Assembly: GCA_963674475.2 (NCBI GenBank) | Contig: CAXXFQ010000024.1 | Location: forward strand, 434,001 to 498,000 | Reading direction: 5' to 3' | DNA length: 64,000 bases | From: CAXXFQ01 sp963674475 | GTDB lineage: Bacteria > Planctomycetota > Planctomycetia > Pirellulales > Thermoguttaceae | In this document: positions 62,801 through 64,000 of the stretch, one piece after another | Layout of the letters: every line of letters starts with the position of its first letter | Numbering within the stretch: the stretch's first letter is position 1 | Made by a program: the position numbers and the translations under genes | Notes under the pieces: model-generated | The model's database searches: none | Seen by the model: only the letters and a program-made list of their open reading frames with translations | What the model was told of the DNA's origin: nothing

Positions 62801-63408
62801 AGGGTCCCTGAACCGCTTATACCACCAAACTGATCGGCAGCATTTCCACTGGTACTGTATAAACCATTATCGTCAATAGTTATTGAAAGATTATCGTTCC
62901 ATGAATCTGGTTCTGCTGATTGCAATTCACCTTGTTCGATAAGAATATTGCCAGATAAACCAAGCTGGGAATACATCTGTAAAGTTCCTGCCCCTTTTTT
63001 GACAAATCCATTTGTCCCAAGCAAACTGTGACTACCTCCTATAGATACACTGGTAGTGTTGTATATAAAAGGTTTGCCAGAAGTTCTGCGTAAAGTGAAT
63101 TTACCCCAGTTGCCGAAAGAAAAGTAGGTAGTACCCGCGAAGTATATACCACCAAGTGTAATATCAGGGTCACTGCTATAAATCTCGATAAAAGCTTGAT
63201 GATCTTTCCAGCCCTGTAATTCAACAGTTCTATTGGCGCCATTGGGAATATGTCCGTTAACCCAATTGCCAGTGTTCCACCAGTAGTCAGAATCAGTTTT
63301 GGTGCTGTCGTAATACCATGTACCGTCAGCAGCATGAACGGTGGAACAGACCTGCAAAAGCAGAGTAAATGAAATTAAAAATACACAGATATTCTTCAAA
63401 AAAGACAT
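59875..63408 (-). CDS. PEP-CTERM protein with autotransporter-type repeats, second
   Basis: An 1177-residue exported protein: signal peptide (MSFLKNICVFLISFTLLLQV), an N-terminal domain (DGTWYYDSTKTDSDYWWNTG), then many beta-strand repeats such as GTGTMTISGANTFTGRTWVE, GNGTLTLTKDNTYTGGTVLK and RGTGTLTLSGDTSSYSGDVH. The C terminus VPEPTTLALLLPFAGLAMLC plus basic residues is a PEP-CTERM sorting signal. It shares the domain plan and end (DTFDILD, then WDTSNLYTTG) with 26674-29961. Its 3' end sits against a zinc-ribbon remnant. Probably a surface-attached structural protein. Confidence 0.92.
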   Translation of the reverse strand: MSFLKNICVFLISFTLLLQVCSTVHAADGTWYYDSTKTDSDYWWNTGNWVNGHIPNGANRTVELQGWKDHQAFIEIYSSDPDITLGGIYFAGTTYFSFGNWGKFTLRRTSGKPFIYNTTSVSIGGSHSLLGTNGFVKKGAGTLQMYSQLGLSGNILIEQGELQSAEPDSWNDNLSITIDDNGLYSTSGNAADQFGGISGSGTLKLYCGSDASDSWIRVGANNASTEFSGLIEGAGSLGKTGTGTMTISGANTFTGRTWVEQGTLLLTNSKALGKSNVELSSGFDLNGLNHTFGGITGSTNFALAVNSVLTVGANNKDTTYSGVLSGSGASLEKIGNGTLTLTKDNTYTGGTVLKGGKLCVDEKSQINLANGKLTFDGGILRVEGEDFTSLGEDEMIWGENGGGFDIVDPMFNYFHLDKSLSGNGKLIKQGNAELILVGHNGSMTGDVHVQKGTLKLRYYRPGQSNYTSDQNRIGDTSLVNIDSGAKVQFDLGKPSERIGALSGAGVIDLGKDGELIVGDARNTEFSGIIMGDIEDEGDVSGKLIKVGSGRLTLSGYNGYNRGTELREGTLSIHKDRNLGFSEGDITFDGGILQITGTDMATTGKTITWTDNGGGFDIDEAGHTFTVDQAITGSGGVVKRGAGTLTLSVNNNHTGLTTVEGGVLRLTAYNSGTFEVNGGATLRAGINNSLGAQAEVNLATGAKLILEEGEDFGSLTGSGDVETEGYNFALVTDLDKTFAGDIHGGGRLFKRGDGILTLSGDHNSTGGMSVDTGMLRLRGNNGSMAGTILVKDGAILRAGCNDSLGVSTRVNVAAGGKFIMEDSECFGSLSGAGEVDIGTFELKVGEDNTDATFSGTLLGSRTLLKCGTGMWTLSGDNSFTSNATVMAGTLQLTGSNADLDATIMVRDGATLRAGYNDSLGVDTHVALDAGSTFILEGNEDFGSLSGAGNIETEGYYFAVGYDDTDMALSGRIRGTGDLYKRGTGTLTLSGDTSSYSGDVHVKGGTLTLAAETLGGSSLDVWADATLDGTGTIAADVTNLGTIAPGNSPGLLTIDGDYTQDATATLLIELSGLTRGDEYDALIVTGNLTLAGALNVVLLDGFETAVGDTFDILDFDTISGQFDTLILPSLATGLSWDTSNLYTTGEISTVPEPTTLALLLPFAGLAMLCRRFQRRKHLS

Positions 63409-63517
63409 AAATTCCTCTATTTCGTTTAAGCTCTCAGAGCAATTCTACAGCTAAGCACAGAAAATTATCTCATAATTATTGGTTTTGTCAGGTTTAAGTG
63501 CCCAGCAGTACCGGCTA

Positions 63518-64000
63518 TTATATAATCCAGCGGGTGGTTGGTTGCTGGTTGTTACCCACTGTCAATACTCCGCTACGTCGCAGGTTAACCACTCCCCCGT
63601 CACCGGCCAGGCCGCCGATGCGTTCGTCGGTTTTATTGTATGTATAATCAAGACGTGCGCCTGAAGAAATCGTCACCACCTGGTCGTCACCAACAACATT
63701 GGCGTGGCCAAGTCGCAGGGTTCCTTGTTCGATATTCAGGTTGCCCGTCAGCTTGAGCGTGCCCGTATCGACAGACATCCCGCCGGTAGAGTTATTATTG
63801 CCCGAGAGCGTCAGGATTCTGTCGCCGCGTTTGACCAGCTTACCGCCGCCGTGAATACTGCCTGCAAAAGTCGCGTCGTTATCAGTGAGGAGAGCGAAAT
63901 CGAACCCTTGGGTTTCCACTGGTCGTTGCAAGCTGGACCCTCTGCCAGGGATCATCTTCCATACGTTAATAACTATAATTACCGGTGCATTCGAACACGA
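63518..64000 (-). pseudogene. Chimeric fragment of a third autotransporter-type protein
   Basis: Entering from the window edge the minus strand reads RMEDDPWQRVQLATTSG in one frame, matching the N-terminal part of 26674-29961. It then switches frame into ETQGFDFALLTDNDATFAGS and GNNNSTGGMSVDTGTLKLTG, which matches the middle of 59875-63408, and ends with DERIGGLAGDGGVVNLRRSG. So the N-terminal and internal segments of two paralogues are joined, with a frameshift and no signal peptide or PEP-CTERM. Likely a recombination product; the rest lies beyond the window. Confidence 0.7.

Overview
The window looks like an anaerobic or facultatively fermentative planctomycete. Three things point there: a giant exported beta-helix protein carrying an N-terminal LEPLEDRRMLA motif and a C-terminal dockerin-like segment; PEP-CTERM proteins built of autotransporter-type repeats; and many exported sugar-metabolism families (Gfo/Idh/MocA with Tat signals, ThuA, TIM-barrel epimerases) beside BlaI/M56 and DUF1573 genes. 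No rRNA, tRNA or CRISPR array was seen. The assignment is inferred from gene families, not from a phylogenetic marker.

Layout. (1) 1-7246: a tightly overlapping fermentation/hydrogen operon: 5'-truncated adhE, a thioredoxin-like [2Fe-2S] protein, a sensory [FeFe]-hydrogenase (HydS) with PAS domain, a SpoIIE/PP2C-type phosphatase, a second [2Fe-2S] protein and a group-B-like [FeFe]-hydrogenase. HydS has Ala where catalytic enzymes have the proton-transfer Cys, so the operon probably pairs an H2 sensor and phosphatase signalling with catalytic H2 metabolism and ethanol formation. (2) 7247-8330: a transposase remnant and dispersed repeats. (3) 8331-12725: the beta-helix protein. (4) 12784-14616: zinc-ribbon pseudogene, nested IS3-family element, repeats. 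(5) 14754-19297: five-gene TetR-controlled sugar operon with two matching palindromic operators. (6) 19447-26464: IS256 remnant, then an AraC regulator divergent from GH38-like, Gfo/Idh/MocA and ThuA genes. (7) 26674-29961: first PEP-CTERM autotransporter-like protein. (8) 30124-35643: mosaic of repeats, an IS3/IS407-type element, a methyltransferase fragment, a truncated membrane-anchored protein and a MauE-like redox membrane protein. (9) 35834-38765: beta-propeller glycosidase and polysaccharide deacetylase. (10) 38784-43810: IS256 remnant, 90-bp tandem repeats, then BlaI-M56 sensor pair. (11) 43845-48534: repeat block, second copy of the 1296-bp IS, an RHS gene cut at both ends by mobile elements, complete IS256-family element. 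(12) 48537-52600: glycosyltransferase, IS5 and IS481-like remnants. (13) 52728-59226: an AT-rich minus-strand cluster (MauE-thioredoxin-like, small membrane proteins, a secreted Cys-rich hydrophobic peptide, two DUF1573 proteins, a protein with 31 Cys in about 100 residues). (14) 59406-64000: repeats, second PEP-CTERM autotransporter-like protein and a chimeric pseudogene of a third.

The most interesting candidate for an undescribed system is the cluster at 52.7-59.2 kb, which combines a predicted thiol-redox membrane protein with extremely Cys-rich exported products; a decayed relative lies at 32.5-34.8 kb. Several of its genes carry +1 frameshifts, some in homopolymers, so decay, slippage and assembly error must be separated. 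Also notable are a family of dispersed ~95-bp repeats, ~100-bp two-hairpin insertions, hairpins with unrelated stems but a shared loop core, and a palindromic in-frame insertion in the RHS gene.
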